A DNA stretch of 64,000 nt, from positions 1,340,501-1,404,500 of the forward strand of contig CM018689.1 of assembly GCA_009363875.1 (NCBI GenBank), in the 5' to 3' direction. A program made the position numbers and the translations under genes. This document shows, piece by piece, positions 35,044 to 47,820 of this stretch (its first letter is position 1; every line of letters starts with the position of its first letter). The notes under the pieces are model-generated. The model was not told the DNA's origin. It saw nothing but the letters and a program-made list of their open reading frames with translations, and did not search any database. The DNA comes from Mikania micrantha (Eukaryota; Streptophyta; Magnoliopsida; Asterales; Asteraceae).

Positions 35044-36290
35044 TCATATAAAGTAAGTTTTAAGGTGAATGGCATTCCATGCCCATGGAAGAGATTCTCC
35101 TTCCATAGTGGTTAACTTGTATGCCCCCTTTCCAGCTTCGGATTCGATTTTATAAGGTCCTTCCCATTTTGGGGCAAGCTTTCCATCCGTCGGGTTGGTG
35201 GTATTCTGGAACGCTTTTCTTAGAACCAAATCTCCAATTTGGAATCTTCTGATCCTTATATTCTTATTGTAGGATTTAGCCATCTTTTGCTGATAAGTGG
35301 CCATCCTAATCTTTGCAATATCCGTAATTTCGTCGATAGTATCTATATCCTGAGATAATACTTCATTGTTAGCTTCTATAGTTTGTAGACTTGTTCTCCT
35401 GGTAGGGATGATCATCTCAGTTAGGAGTACAGCTTCAGAACGGAATACTAGTGAGAATGGTGTCTAACCAGTTTCTTTGTGGTTGTTCTATTTGCCCATA
35501 GGACAAATGGGAGTTCTTTAGCCCATTTTCCTTTTTTGGATACCAACTTCTTTTTGAGATTGTTTATAATAATTTTATTGCTTGATTCTGCTTGACCGTT
35601 AGCTTGGGAATGTACATGTGTAGAAGTAATCATTTTTATGCCCCAAGATTCACAAAAATTTGTAGTTCTTTTGCTGATGAACTGAGACCCATTATCGCAG
35701 GTTATCTCGGCGGGGATCCCGAATCTGGTCAGGATATTTCTCTTTATAAATGAAATTACTTCCTTTTCTCTAACCTGTACGAAGGCTTCAACTTCAATCC
35801 ATTTCGAAAAATAATCGGTCATGGCTAGCATGAACACCTTTCCTCCTGGTGCTTTTGGTAATTTACCTATTATATCCATTCCCCATTTCATGAATGGCCA
35901 TGATGAGACTATTGGATACAAAGGTTCAACCGGTTGATGAAGAATATTGTTATGTCTTTGACAAGCATCACATTTTTGAGAATAAGACATCGCATCGTTT
36001 CTCATAGTAGGCGAGAAATATCCTGTTCTTAGGATTTTTGAAAGTAATGCTCTGCCCCTAGTGTGATTTCCACAGTCTCCTTCATGAATATCCTTCATTA
36101 CCTCTAGACTTTCTGGTTTTCTAAACACTTTATATATGGACCAGCTACTGATTTCCTATATAGGATATTCTGAATAATTGTGTATCTGGATACTTTAACT
36201 TTAAAAGCTCTAGGATTTGTTTCTCCATTAGGTATCTTTCCTGTTTGAAGATACTTTAGCTTTAGCTTTAAAAGCTCTGGATACTTCAGG
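35044..36290 (-). pseudogene. B integrase (Tat lineage), nearly complete
   Basis: Frames 36290-36104, 36128-35448 and 35415-35044 join in order. Zinc-binding part HEGDCGNH, then CDACQRHN; catalytic core with WGMDIIGKLP, CDNGSQF and NGQAESSNK (the D, D, E triad); and a C-terminal part with DLVLRKAF and PKWEGPYKI (GPY motif). It ends LKTYFI with no chromodomain. Only two frameshifts (about 36120 and 35450) separate the open pieces. The upstream RNase H part is missing at the junction with C at 36290, where a short AAAGCTAAAGCTAAAG duplication marks an imprecise join. Confidence 0.85.
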
Positions 36291-36498
36291 AAAACAAACC
36301 CATGTGGTAGAACTATGATCAGCTTTGAGAGCAGGTTCAAAGCGGCTATTTTATTACTATTTCTTCGGGAAATGCCTGAGATAGCTGCCTGGCCTCAATA
36401 TGATCATCATCGAAGGTGCAAGCATTCTGATCAGTATAAGGGAGGATGTTTTGATTGAAAAAATCGCCAGCCTCGGAAGAAGAAGGGGAATTCGACAT
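36291..36498 (-). pseudogene. Antisense gene exon 1 fragment, left end of C
   Basis: ATG at 36498 (minus). Same start region as at 46292 (SPSSSEAG, DQNACTFDDDHI) but cut at 36291, where it joins B's integrase region. A small insertion near 36345 changes the frame. Confidence 0.7.
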
Positions 36499-36734
36499 TT
36501 TAACTAAAATAAAAACAGAGAATGTGGAGTAGAAAACTTACCGGAAGAGATGATCAAAAGAAAATTTGTGATTTGAAAGAAGAGGGGCGTGATCATTATA
36601 TGCGCAGGTTTCTGACATGAAACAATAACCGTTATCCCCATCTTAACCTTTCGTTTAATCATGAAACCGTCGATTTTAAAATTCAAAATTTAAATTTTAC
36701 AGCTGTATACACTAACTGTAAAATTGAGGGCAAT

Positions 36735-37437
36735 TGTTAGGCGCTAATTATTTCCACTCAAGATATTTCAGGATCCGGGATATTTCGGGATCAGGGATAT
36801 TTAGGGATATATGTCGTTACTAACAATTATCTTTGTTTGTCAAATGTATGTTGAAAGATTTCAGGGATTGACAGGTTGTCATACAGTTTGGCCAAATATC
36901 ACGGAAGCAGGCTTCAACTAATTCAACTTGGACGCAGCATCTAAAAGGGATTCATGCAATTAGTTTAAATGAGTCTCCCAGGTGTTGAAAGTGCCGGAAT
37001 ATTCACAACTACCATGTGAACGTTGTTGACCGTTCTCTTGTATTTTCGTAGTATATATACCGAGGCAATTGATCGATATAGGACACTGGATACACACTAA
37101 ACACACAGAAGCTCACTGACATACTTAGCATCGCTCAACTTGTGCTCTTTTCTTGTATTCTACTTGTTTGAATATTAATAAAATTAGGCAGAGTGACATT
37201 TGTCACCTCCCGAGGTTTTTATGCCGGCAATCCTAAGGGATTAAGGGCTTTTCCTTGTACAAATCTTGTGTGTTAGCCATTTACTTTAATTTAATATTCT
37301 GGAATATCACTAGGAATCCTCTGGATATCCTGACAATTGGCTTGATATATTCAAGATATTTGATCGTAAAACTCAATACCCCACTTTTCTAATTCGGTTT
37401 TGCTAAAAGTTAAGCTTGTTAATTTTTACCCGAAACA
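36735..37437 (+). repeat. Single LTR of C (703 bp)
   Basis: Starts TGTTAGGCGCTAATT directly after AAAATTGAGGGCAAT (36720-36734) and ends CCCGAAACA, three bases before the primer site at 37441-37458 (TGGCGCCCACCGTGGGGC). TATATATA at 37052-37059; AATAAA at 37177-37182. It has 3'-LTR context on its left and 5'-LTR context on its right at once. Confidence 0.85.
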
Positions 37438-37521
37438 ATTTGGCGCCCACCGTGGGGCAAACTTGTGTTTTTTATAACAAAAACCTTGTTTAAAGGCGTT
37501 TTCTAAAGAAATATAAAGAAA

Positions 37522-39342
37522 ATGGCTTCACAACCGAGATCAACTTCTACATTACCTACTGTTTCTGCTACTACTAACGTGCCTTCGCAGATTCCTGTTT
37601 TCACCAAGAAGCCCGACAATTCTTGAAAAAAGAATACATTTGTGCCCGAAAGTGTTCCTTCGACGAGAATAACCACTATTGCTCCCGTGCTTGTATCTAA
37701 CAATGATATCTTGAGTATGTTTCAACAGGTACAGCAGCAGATGATAGATCAACAACGGATTAATCAAAGACTTCTCAGGGAAATGGAAAACTTAAAGGCT
37801 GAGAAGAACAAGAAAGTAGGAGTTTACACCAATAGCTCCAAGGATCCTTGATTTTGGGATATCAGGAATATCTGGGAATCATTCTGGAGACTTTATCGCT
37901 ATGCAAACCAGTATCGGAACCTCATCAGGATCCCAAGATCTGAGAATATCTTGGGATAATCTCCTTGTCCCTAGAACATCTCTCCCTACACCATTTACCG
38001 GTAACACTTACAATTATTCTCCATTCGACACTATTAACCCTGGTTCATCACAGGAAACATGAATATCTCCTCAAGTGGCCAAGGAAATCCAAAAACTTCG
38101 GGATATGATCTCAAGTGTGCCAGGAGTAGTCAAGCCTATCCCGGAAGTACCAGCAATCACCCACAAGATATCCAGATTCGCTCCACCGATATGTGATGCT
38201 GAAATCCCAAAAAGATTCCAAACCCCCACCATGAAGTTGTATGATGGGACCACGGATCCCGAGGAGCATAGCACAATATAGGGAAAGAATGGAGACAAAT
38301 CCTATCCCCCCGCATCTGAAGGAAGCTTGCTTATGCAAAGGATTCGGTTCAACCTTGACAGGAGCAGCCTTGAAATGGCTACTCAATGTTCCTCCTTACT
38401 CAATTACATCATTTGCTCACTTGATTAACTTGTTTAATAATCAATTTTCATGCAGCAGGACTTTCGAAAGGCTAACTAGTGACCTCTACAGGATAACACA
38501 AGGATCAGATGAATCCCTAAGGAGCTATGTCAACAAGTTTGGCAGAGAATCCTTAGATATCCCTAACCTGGATATCACTACCGCCGTTCAAGCTTTCAAA
38601 ATGGGATTACAGAAAAATTCACCTGTTTATGACGATTTGGTTATGAATCCTTGCAGGAATATGGATGAAGTCTTGAACCGTGCATTAAGGTTCATCAGAT
38701 TGGAGGATGATAAAGAAATCCAGAAGAGAATTACAACAACACCTCCTAATGACCAGAGCAAAAGAAAGCTGGATTCACCCACCAACAAGTCATTCAAGCC
38801 CAAGCCATATTACAAATCCGACAACCATAAAATCAACTCTGTGGATGACGACGACGATGATGAAGAATATCCAAGGATATTTGATTATTGTTTTTCTGTA
38901 GATATTCCTGAACTGATGTGTGCTATGCAGGATTTAAGAGAAAAAGCTAGATGGCCTCCTAAGGATAAGAAGTTTGCTGCGAAAGATAAGTCTAAATGGT
39001 GTGCCTTCCATGAAGATTTTGGACATGTGACTGAGACTGTATCGCCTTGAGAAAAGAGATAAGTTATCTACTCAGCAAGGGTCACCTCAAGGAACTACTT
39101 GGCAAAAGAAAAAAAGGAGGCAGGATTCTGATGGATTCCCAAAGAGAGCCGCATCCCCACCGAAGGATGCGAAGATAATAAATTTTAACTCTGGTGGATC
39201 TAACATATGTGATACTTCTTATTCTGCAGCCAGAAGACACGCTAAAGAGGCTAAGATAGAGAATGGAGAAAGACCCACAAATACTTCGACATTAACCAAG
39301 GATACTGTGATATCCTTCGAAGAATAGGATAGGGAAAACATC
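37522..39342 (+). pseudogene. C gag (Tat lineage)
   Basis: Starts MASQPRSTS at 37522. One nonsense codon (37624-37626) and frameshifts near 37815, 38268 (2 bp lost after GAGGAGCAT) and 39030. The longest open part (38241-39050) covers the gag core (ALKWLLNVP, LTSDLYRITQGSDESL, AFKMGLQKNSP) and the motif CAFHEDFGHVTE. After the region where A has a stop, the frame continues to the protease, so gag-pol was one reading frame. Confidence 0.85.
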
Positions 39343-39798
39343 ATGGATCCTCATCACGATGGGTTAGTAATTATTTTATATGTTGCTAACCACTATGTGC
39401 GCAGGATACTCATAGATAGAGGAAGTTCGGTGAACATCATCCAATTGGAGACGCTCAAGAGGATGAATATCCCTGAATCCAAGATAACCACCAAATCTTT
39501 GGTTTCGGTTGGATTTCGCGGAGAAGCCAAAGCTACCATTGGAGAAATTAAATTACCAGTATATATCGAAGGGGTAAATTCCATGCAACACTTTTGTATT
39601 ATAGATTCTTTGTCTTGCTATAATATCATATTAGGTAGAACATGGATACACGATATGAAAGCAGTTCCCTTGAGATATCATCAATGCGTTAAACTACCTA
39701 CACCATGGGGAGTCGTGAAGATCGATAGCGACCAGCAGGAAGCTAATGAGTTTCATTCATCTTCGATGAAATCAACGACGAAACCACTTTCGACATAG
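39343..39798 (+). pseudogene. C aspartic protease
   Basis: Open from MDPHHDGLVI to a stop at 39798 (152 codons). The active site reads LIDRGSSVNI; the family has D-[TGS]-G, so Arg replaces the middle residue and activity is doubtful. It continues with RTWIHDMKAVP. A has DGGS at the same place. Confidence 0.8.
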
Positions 39799-41340
39799 CA
39801 ATCAAAGAGCAACCTAGGGGATAATCAGGAATCCCAGGAAAAAGAAGTAAAAGAAGTACTACTTAATCCCAAGGATCCCGAAACTAAAGTTCTCATAGGA
39901 ACTGATGTCTCTGAGGATATTGAAGAAAAACTGATTTCCTTCCTGAAATCAAGAATTTCTACCTTTGCTTGGAAGCACGAGGATATGACAGGGATAACCT
40001 CAGATGTAATCACACATAAGTTAGGAATAGATAGAACCTTCAAACCTGTCCACCAGAAAAGAAGGAAATTTGCCCCTGAGAGGAACACAATCATCCAAGA
40101 GGAAGTTGAGAAACTTCTCAAAGCCAAGATGATTAGGGAAGTAAAATTTCCAAGGTGGTTGGCCAACGTAGTAGTGGTTCAAAATAAAATTGGAAAGTGG
40201 AGAGTTTGGGTAGATTACACAGATCTAAACAAAGCTTGTCCAATAGACCCCTTTCCATTACCACACATAGACTCAATGGTAGATGCAACAGCAGGCCATG
40301 AAATATTAACTTTCATGGATGCATAAACAGGATTCCAGCAAATCCAAATGGAGCCCTCGGATCAAGAAGATACTGCTTTCACGACACCGACAGGGATATG
40401 TTGCTATACAGCAATGCCATTTGGACTAAAGAATGCCGGAGCTACTTATCAAAGGCTTGTCAACATGATTTTTTAAAGATAAGCTAGGGGACACTATGGA
40501 AGTATATATCGATGATATGGTAGTCAAATCAAAGATTACCAAGGATCATCTTCAGGATCTTCAGGAAACATTCGATATCCTGGATCGATACAACATGAAA
40601 CTCAACCCTTCCAAGTGTCATTTCGGAGTAAGATCAGGAAAATTCTTGGGATATATGGTCACCAAAAGAGGAATAGAGGCTATCCCAGAATAAATCCAGG
40701 CTATCCTGAACTTAAAATCTCCGACAAATGTAAAAGAAGTACAAATTTTAACAGGAAGGATAGCCGTGCTTAATAGGTTCATCTCAAGATCTTCTGAAAA
40801 CTTCAAAGGATTCTATGATATCCTTAAAAAGAACAAGAAGTTTCAATAGGATGAAGAACAAGAGAAGGAATTACAGGATTTAAAACAATACTTATCCTCA
40901 CCGCCATTACTCATGAAACCAGAAGATGGTGAGCCACTATCACTATACTTACCAGTATCCTGAACTACTGTAAGTGCTGTGTTAGTCAAAGATTACCAAG
41001 GATCACAACATCCAGTATATTATGTAAGTAAAAGCCTATTGGATGCTGAGACTAGATATTCCCACCTCGAAAAGTTAATCTTAGCCTTGATTATGGCATC
41101 AACAAAACTTAGGCATTACTTTGAGACACATAGGATACATATTAAGACAAATTACCCAATTAAATATGTGTCAAGAAAACCTGAATTATCAGAAAGAATG
41201 GCCAAATGGTTAGTGAAACTTAGCACTTACGATTTAATCTACGAACCAAGAACAACAATTAAGTCTCAAACATTAGCAGACTTTGTGGCAGAATTTAGTA
41301 GTGACATTCAACTTGAAGTAGATTCAGAAATTAAACTTCT
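39799..41340 (+). pseudogene. C reverse transcriptase and first RNase H
   Basis: RT from about 39985 (KRRKFAPERN, VEKLLKAKMIREV, WLANVVVVQNK, DLNKACPIDPFPLP, FMDA-stop-TGFQQI, MPFGLKNAGATYQRLV, catalytic YIDDMVVKS, KCHFGV). The YxDD pair is present. RNase H follows (AVLVKDYQGSQHPVYYVSKSL, then LRHYFETHRI). Stops at 40324, 40692, 40847 and 40963, and a frame change near 40475, inactivate it. Confidence 0.85.
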
Positions 41341-41830
41341 GGAGGAGGATACTGGTGAATGGACCTTACACACCGATGTAGCCTCAAATGTAAGAGGGAC
41401 AGGTTTAGGGATCATACTAAAATCACCACAGGGGGACATAATACCCCAATCGATCAGTTATTAGTTCCAAGCAGCCAATAACGAGGCTGAATATGAAGCC
41501 TTGATAGCAGGACTCCAATTTGCTAGGGATATGAACATAAGAAATCTCCACATATTTGTTGATCCCTTACTAATAGCAAACCAGTTTAATGGTTCCTATA
41601 TGGTTAAAGGGGATAAATTGGCAAAATACTTAGAGATAGTCAAGGATATAGTGGGACATTTCTACACTTTTGATATCACACAAGTTCCTAGAGAGGAGAA
41701 TGATGAAGCAGATGCCTTAGCAAACCTCGCATCATCTCTTAAGATTTCTGATGATATTGATATCTCTATCCTACATATCCTAAATCCAGCCATAGACATA
41801 GAAAATTCAAATCAAATTCTCGAACCAAAG
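41341..41830 (+). pseudogene. C second (archaeal-type) RNase H
   Basis: After the first RNase H a second domain reads WTLHTDVASNVRGTGLGII, then NNEAEYEALIAGLQFA, then LHIFVDPLLIANQ and REENDEADALANLAS. These carry the acidic positions of an RNase H1-like fold (D, E, D, D). A second RNase H between the first and integrase is diagnostic of the Tat lineage. One stop interrupts it at 41462-41464. Confidence 0.85.
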
Positions 41831-43088
41831 AACGTTAATACACATGAAATATCCTGGATTATCCCTATCAAGGAGTATCTCCAAATAGGAAAGATACCCG
41901 ATGAAGAAACAAATCATAGAGCTTTTAAAACTAGGGTATCCAGGTACACAGTCATTCGGGATATCCTATATAGGAAATCGATAGTTAGTCCATATCTAAA
42001 GTGTTTAGAAAAACCAAAAAGTCTAGAAGTAACGAAGGATATTCACGAAGGAGATTATGGGAATCACAATGGGGGCAGAGCATTACTTTCGAAAATCCTA
42101 AGAACAAGATATTTCTGGCCTACTATGAGGAAAGATGCAATGTCCTATTCCCAAAGATGTGACGCTTGCCAAAGACATAACAATATCCTTCATCAACCGG
42201 CTGAACCTTTATATCCGATAGTCTTCTCATGGCCATTCATGAAATGGGGAATGGATATAGTAGGCAAACTACCAAAAGCACCAGGAGGGAAGGTATTCAT
42301 GCTTGTCATGACCAATTATTTTTCAAAGTGGATTGAAGCTGAGGCCTTTGTACAGGTTAGAGAAAAGGAAGTAATATCCTTCATAAAGAGGAATATCCTG
42401 ACCATATTAGGGATACCTGCTGAGATTACCTGTGACAATGGATCTCAATTCATTGGTAAAAGAACTACCAATTTTTGTGAAGCATGGGGAATAAAAATGA
42501 TTACTTCCACACCAGTACATCCTCAGGCTAACGGCCAAGAAGAATCAATAAATAAAATCATCATAAACAATCTCAAAAAGAAGTTGGGAGCCAAGAAAGG
42601 AAAATGGGCTGAAGAGCTTCCATTCGTCCTATGGGCAGATTGGACAACCACAAAGAATGCAACTGGTTAGACACCATTCTCATTGGTATTTGGTTCTGAA
42701 GTTGTGCTCCCAACTGAAATAATAATCCCTACTGCAAGAACAAGTCTACAAACAAAAGAAGCTAACAACGAAATATTATCTCAGGATATAGATACCATCG
42801 ATGAAGCTAGGTATATTACAAAAATTAGAATGGCTACCTATCAGCAAAAGATGGCTAAATCTTACAATAAGAATATAAGGATCAGAAGATTACAAGTTGG
42901 AGATTTGGTTTTATGAAAACATTCCAGAATACCACTAACCCAACGGACGGAAAGCTTCCCCAAAATGGGAAGGACCTTATAAAATCGATTCCGGAGCCGG
43001 AAAGGGGGCATACATATTAACTACTATGGACGGTGAACCTCTCCCACGAGCATGGAATGCCATTCATCTCAAAACTTACTTTATATAA
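41831..43088 (+). pseudogene. C integrase
   Basis: Open to a stop at 42668-42670. HEGDYGNH and CDACQRHN (zinc part), WGMDIVGKLP, CDNGSQF and NGQEESINK (catalytic D, D, E). After the stop, FGSEVVLPTEIIIP and QVGDLVL continue, then a frameshift near 42915; the C-terminal end YFI matches B, with the final stop at 43086-43088. No chromodomain. Confidence 0.85.
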
Positions 43089-44710
43089 GTTTTATGACTA
43101 TAAAACATCTATACTTATCCTCGTATTCTTAAATATCCCTACATATATATCCTGATATATTCTTAAAATATCTCGACACTAACTTAAGCATTGGAGAGGC
43201 TTAGGGATTCCTGATGCCTACCTTTGCGAAAATATTAATGTATTGCAGGTATAGCTGGAGAAGATATGAGGCTATATGTCTCAGCCCAAGTTTTGACCTG
43301 AAATCAAAACTTGATCAAGACCCCTGCAGAGACTATATGTCTGGTTGCGATGTTTTAACCTGAAATCAAAACTATGTCGAAGACCCAGGCAGAGACTTTA
43401 TGTCTGGTTTCACAAAGAAAATTTTTGACCTGAAATCAAAACTCAAGAGACCTTTGTCTCTCATGAAGACTTAGGGTTCATACCCTCGCCAGTAGCGCAC
43501 GCATATCCTGCTATAATCCAAGATAATGGGACCAGTACACGTATGAGCGGCTGACAATTTCATTTTCAAAGATTATAACTATGGATCCTCCGTAATATCT
43601 CGGCATAGTTGGAGATTTTGGTACCAGTACACGCATGAGTGGCTGACAATCTCATTTTTGAAGACTATAACCAGGGATCCACCGAATTCCGGCCAAGTCG
43701 CCAGTATCCCAGCCTTCGTCGCCAGTATTCCGGCCTAGTCGCCAGTATAATCGGCCTTGTTGCTAGTATCTTTGGCCTTAGTCGCCAGTATTTTCGGCCT
43801 TGTCGCTAGTATTTTTAGGCCTTAGTCGCCAGTCTAGTCGGCCATAGTCGCCAGTATATTGGGGTTGTCCCAATCCTTTGTGTTTGTAAAATGTGTGCAG
43901 GAATTAACCTTCAAGGATATTTCAAGATATGGCTTCTACTTGGAACATACATAAGGATATTGAGGAGATGGACTCAACTCTCAAAACTATTTCAGGATAT
44001 CGCATAAGTACACTCATAACATGCCTAAGGATGTAAAGGTACGTAAATTACACATTATCCTGATAGGGATAAGGAAAGCTTCAAGAATGAGTTTACTCTT
44101 TCAAGGAGTCGGTATTTATATCTAAAAACATTCCTTTTGCAGATGTTTATTTATGCAATCAAAATGCTTTTGTTTAAGAAATATCGGATCCTGGGATTAA
44201 ACCTTGTGAAACTAATATAAGTATCCCAAGTAAAAAGATGACAACCATTCATGATTTATACACAAAAGAACTCAGAATTTTCTTAAACATTTCTTAAATA
44301 TTAATAAAAATATTTCTTGGAATCTTAAGGAAATTCATGAAACACAAAACACCAACATAATAAAAGATAACACGACTTTTATTAAAAATATCCTTAAATC
44401 ATCCTTGAAATATTTCAAAGCCATATAACCAACATAATATATTGAAACATTCACTGAGATAACTAAAAGAGTCGAAAGATTAGCCATAATAAAGTCAGTA
44501 TATTAGGCTTCGCCATGTAAGCACATGGTCACTACACCTAATATACAGAAAATGTCAGAACAAGAAAACAAGGATATTTTAGGCTTCGCCATGTAAACAC
44601 ATGGTCCCTCCACCTAAAAATCCATAAATTGTCTGCCCATTTAAGGACTTAACATCAAAATATTGTTTAAACTACAAGATACCATAAAAAGAACCACAAA
44701 TACGATGGGC
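43089..44710. other. C non-coding spacer with tandem repeats
   Basis: Three to four units of about 65-70 bp containing GACCTGAAATCAAAACT and AGAGACTATATGTCTGG (43265-43460), two ~130-bp copies with GCTGACAAT (43540-43680), then seven or eight units of about 24 bp of the type CGGCCTTAGTCGCCAGTAT (43685-43870). The rest is AT-rich. Same arrangement as 33397-35043 in B, inverted. Confidence 0.65.
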
Positions 44711-46292
44711 TCAGACCTTACCAGCTCTGTCTTCATCGCCCATCACCGGATCACCTGCACCTGCACCTGCACCAATATCCTCACCCTCCGCTACCTTGCT
44801 GGTCTCCACCACACTCGTCGTCTTTGCCGCCGCGTCAGAAGCTTCTGCCATATCCCCAGTCAGCTTGGCCAGGATCTTGACCCAATCAGCGAGATCCTTA
44901 TCCCATAAGTCCGAGCCCTCCTGCTTCGACTTTTCTGCCATCTGGATCTTCTCTTTGAGGACGGCCGCGGCAGCAGACTTTTTAGTACCCACAATGATCT
45001 CCTTAATTTTCAGCTTGTGGGTGGCATCATTATCCTTGATCAGCTTTTTCAGCTTCTGAGCTTCTTTTTCGTAGTGACCAGCTTTGGCAAAGGCGATCTT
45101 CTTTTGATCTTCCAAATCCTCAATTTGCTTCTCAAAAGCTTCCTTATCACCAGCAATTTTAAGGATAGCCTACAAAATAGGAATATTTCAAGATATAGCT
45201 AAAAAAAAGGACATAACAATAACCTTCTGAAGAAGATCAGCAGCAGGGAAATCAGGGATATTGTCCACGTTGGCCACATCAGTACCTTTGTGCTTCTTGG
45301 ATGTCTTGGTCGAATGAGTATGCATTATCCTCTCCTTAGGAGCCACTGTACTAACCTTCTCCTTCTTGATAGTCAAAAAATCACTAACGTCTTCAAGATC
45401 AAAAGCATATTCTAAGAAAATAAGAACAACAACATGAGAACCCTAAGACCAATCAAACCTTAATAAATTTCAACAAAAGAGAATACCTGATGTCATTTGG
45501 GCTTGGGATTGTTGAGAAGATGCACTATGGGTTGAGGATGTCACAGGGATATCGTCCTTAGATGTCGTAACAAATTTTCATTCTCTCTCTCCTATCAGCA
45601 ACAAAGATTATACCCTCTGTTCAGTATCCCTGCTCTTAGTAACTTACGATTCGAACTTTGGTGCTGGAAAACAAGTAAAAATAAAAAATTAATAAAAATC
45701 CAAAATATGATAATAATAAACAAAATATCATAACCTTTAACAACCAACTAACGGGAAGAGATATCCCCTCGGAGATAGAACTCCTCTTAACAAAGAAAAA
45801 CTTATCCCGCCATTCCTCTTCATTCATGGTGACCCCATGAACCAAAACAGGGGCACCACTTCGCCTCTGAAGCAAGAAACGAAAATATTCATGGGTGCAA
45901 AGTTGATAAGAAAAAGAGATTTCAGGAAGGCCGATCTTAAGACCATACTTATGGTTTAATCTATGAAGGGTGACGAGTAACCGCCAACCCATGGGCATCA
46001 ATTGGGGATAGCAAAGACGAGTGATTCAGAAAAAGTCAGAAAGCAGAGTAGGAAAAGGGAAGGAAAAACCTAAGGAAAATGGGAATTCACGAAAACAAAC
46101 CCATGTGGTAGAACTATGATCAGCTTTGAGAGCAGGATCAAAGCGGCGGAATACTATTTCTTCGGGAAATGCTTGAGATAGCTGCATGGCCTCAATATGA
46201 TCATCATCAAAGGTGCAAGCATTCTGATCAGTATAAGGGAGGATGTTTTCGAAAAAATCGCCAGCCTCGGAAGAAGAAGGGGAATTTGACAT
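44711..46292 (-). pseudogene. C antisense multi-exon gene (Transposase_28-like)
   Basis: Antisense to C's gag-pol. Exon 1 (46292-45735) reads MSNSPSSSEAG, FDDDHIEAMQLSQAFPEE, FPFSLGFSFPFP, then a TGA where B has Arg, then YPQLMPMGWRLLVTLHRLNH and MNEEEWRDKFFFVKR, which resembles PF04195 (putative gypsy-type transposon). A possible 16-nt microexon lies at 45663-45648. Exon 3 ends at 45487 (ATGACATCAG/GT), exon 4 is 45411-45224 and exon 5 is 45169-44711. Exon 5 encodes a Lys/Glu/Ala-rich likely coiled coil ending RAGKV. Splice consensus is present at most joins. Better preserved than the B copy; its role is unknown. Confidence 0.7.
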
Positions 46293-46335
46293 TTTAACTA
46301 AAATAAAAACAGAGAATGTGGAGTAGAAAACTTAC

Positions 46336-46431
46336 CGGAAGAGATGATCAAAAGAAAATTTGTGATTTGAAAGAAGAGGGGTGTGATCATTATATGTGCA
46401 GGTTTCTGACATGAAACAGTAACCGTCATCC
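46336..46431 (-). promoter_or_regulatory. Putative promoter of C antisense gene (truncated)
   Basis: ACATATAATGAT on the minus strand (46386-46397), about 95 bp before the ATG, as in B. The block ends at 46431 where B's gag resumes. Confidence 0.45.
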
Positions 46432-47756
46432 ACAAAATTGATCTTGTGGTTGTCAGATTTATTGTATGGCTTAGGTGTGAATGATTTGTTGGTGGGCGAG
46501 TCCAGCTTCCTTTTCCCTTGGTCATTAGGAGGCGTTGTGGTGATTCTTTTCTGGATTCTTTATCATCTTCCAATCTAATGAACCTTAAAGCATGGTTCCG
46601 GACTTCATCCATATTCCTGCAAGGATTCATAACCAAGTCATCATAAAAGGGTGAGTTTCTCTGTAATCCCATCTTGAATGCTTGGACAGCCGTAGTAATG
46701 TCCAAGTTAGGGATATCTAAGGATTCCCTGCCAAATTTGTTGACATAACTCCTTAGAGATTCATCCGGTCCCTGTGTTATCCTGTAGAGATCACTGGTTA
46801 GCCTTTCGAATGTGCTGCTGCATGAAAACTGATTATTAAACAAGTTAATCAAATGAGCAAATGATGTAACTGAATAAGGAGGAACATTGAGTAGCCATTT
46901 CATGGCTGCTCCTGTTAATGTTGAACCGAATCCTTTGTACAAGCAAGCTTCTTTTAGGTGTGGGGGGATAGGATTGGTCTCCATTCTTTTTCTATACTGG
47001 GCTACATGTTCTTCCGGATCTGTAGTTCCATCATATAGCTTCATGTTAGGAGTTTGAAATCTCTTTGGGATCTCAGCATCACATATAGGTGGAGCAAATA
47101 TGGATATCCTGTGAGTGATCGCTGGAACTTTCGGAATATGTTTAACTACTCCTGGGACACTTGATATCATATTCTGAAGTTTCTGTATTTCTTTAGCTAC
47201 TTGGGGAGTTATTCATGTTTCCTGTGAAGAACCAAAGTTAGCACTGTCGATTGGAGAATAATTGTAAGTGTTACTAGTAATGGGAGTTGGGAGTGATGTT
47301 CTGGGAATAAGAATATTATCCCGTGATATCCCCAGATCTTGGGATCCTGACGAAGTGCCGATGCTAGTTTGCATAGGAATAAAATCTCCAGAATGGTTTC
47401 CGGACATCCCTGATGTTCCAAAATCAAGGATTATTGGAGCTATTGGTGTAGTAGCTTCAACTTGCTTGTTCTTTTCAGCCTTTAAGCTCTCCATTTCCCT
47501 GAGAAGTCTTTGATTCATCTGTTGTTGATCTATCATCTGGTTTTACTTGTTGAAACATACTCAAAATATCATTGTTAGAAACAAGTACAGGAGCAGTAGT
47601 TGTTATCCTTGTCGAAGGAACACTTTCAGCTACAAAAATAGTCTTCTTTCCAGGATTCTCTGGTTTCTTGGTGAAGACTGGAATCTGCAAAGATACATTA
47701 GTGGTAGTAGTAGAAACAGTAGGTAATGCAGATGTTGATCTCGGTTGTGAAGCCAT
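46432..47756 (-). pseudogene. B gag, truncated at junction with C
   Basis: Starts MASQPRSTS at 47756 (minus). A frameshift lies near 47530, a stop at 47213-47215 and a frame change near 46560. The core (MKWLLNVP, LTSDLYRITQGPDESL, AFKMGLQRNSP) is well kept. It breaks off at KINFVD, joined to antisense-gene upstream DNA of C. The C-terminal motif, protease, RT and RNase H of B are absent. Confidence 0.85.
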
Positions 47757-47820
47757 TTTTCACTATATTTCTTTAGAAAACGCCTTTAAACAAAGTTTTT
47801 GTTATAAAAAACACAAGTTT

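Larger units (their letters stand above)
36291..46431 (+). mobile_element. Block C: circularly permuted Tat copy inside B
   Basis: Order on the plus strand: 5' end of the antisense gene with its upstream region (36291-36719), polypurine tract, one LTR (36735-37437), primer site, gag, protease, RT, RNase H, second RNase H, integrase, repeats, then the antisense gene again and part of its upstream DNA (to 46431). There is a single LTR in the middle and none at the ends. Bases 36291-36627 and 46081-46431 are two copies of the same element segment. The block replaces B from gag to the second RNase H. No target duplication was seen. Confidence 0.75.
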
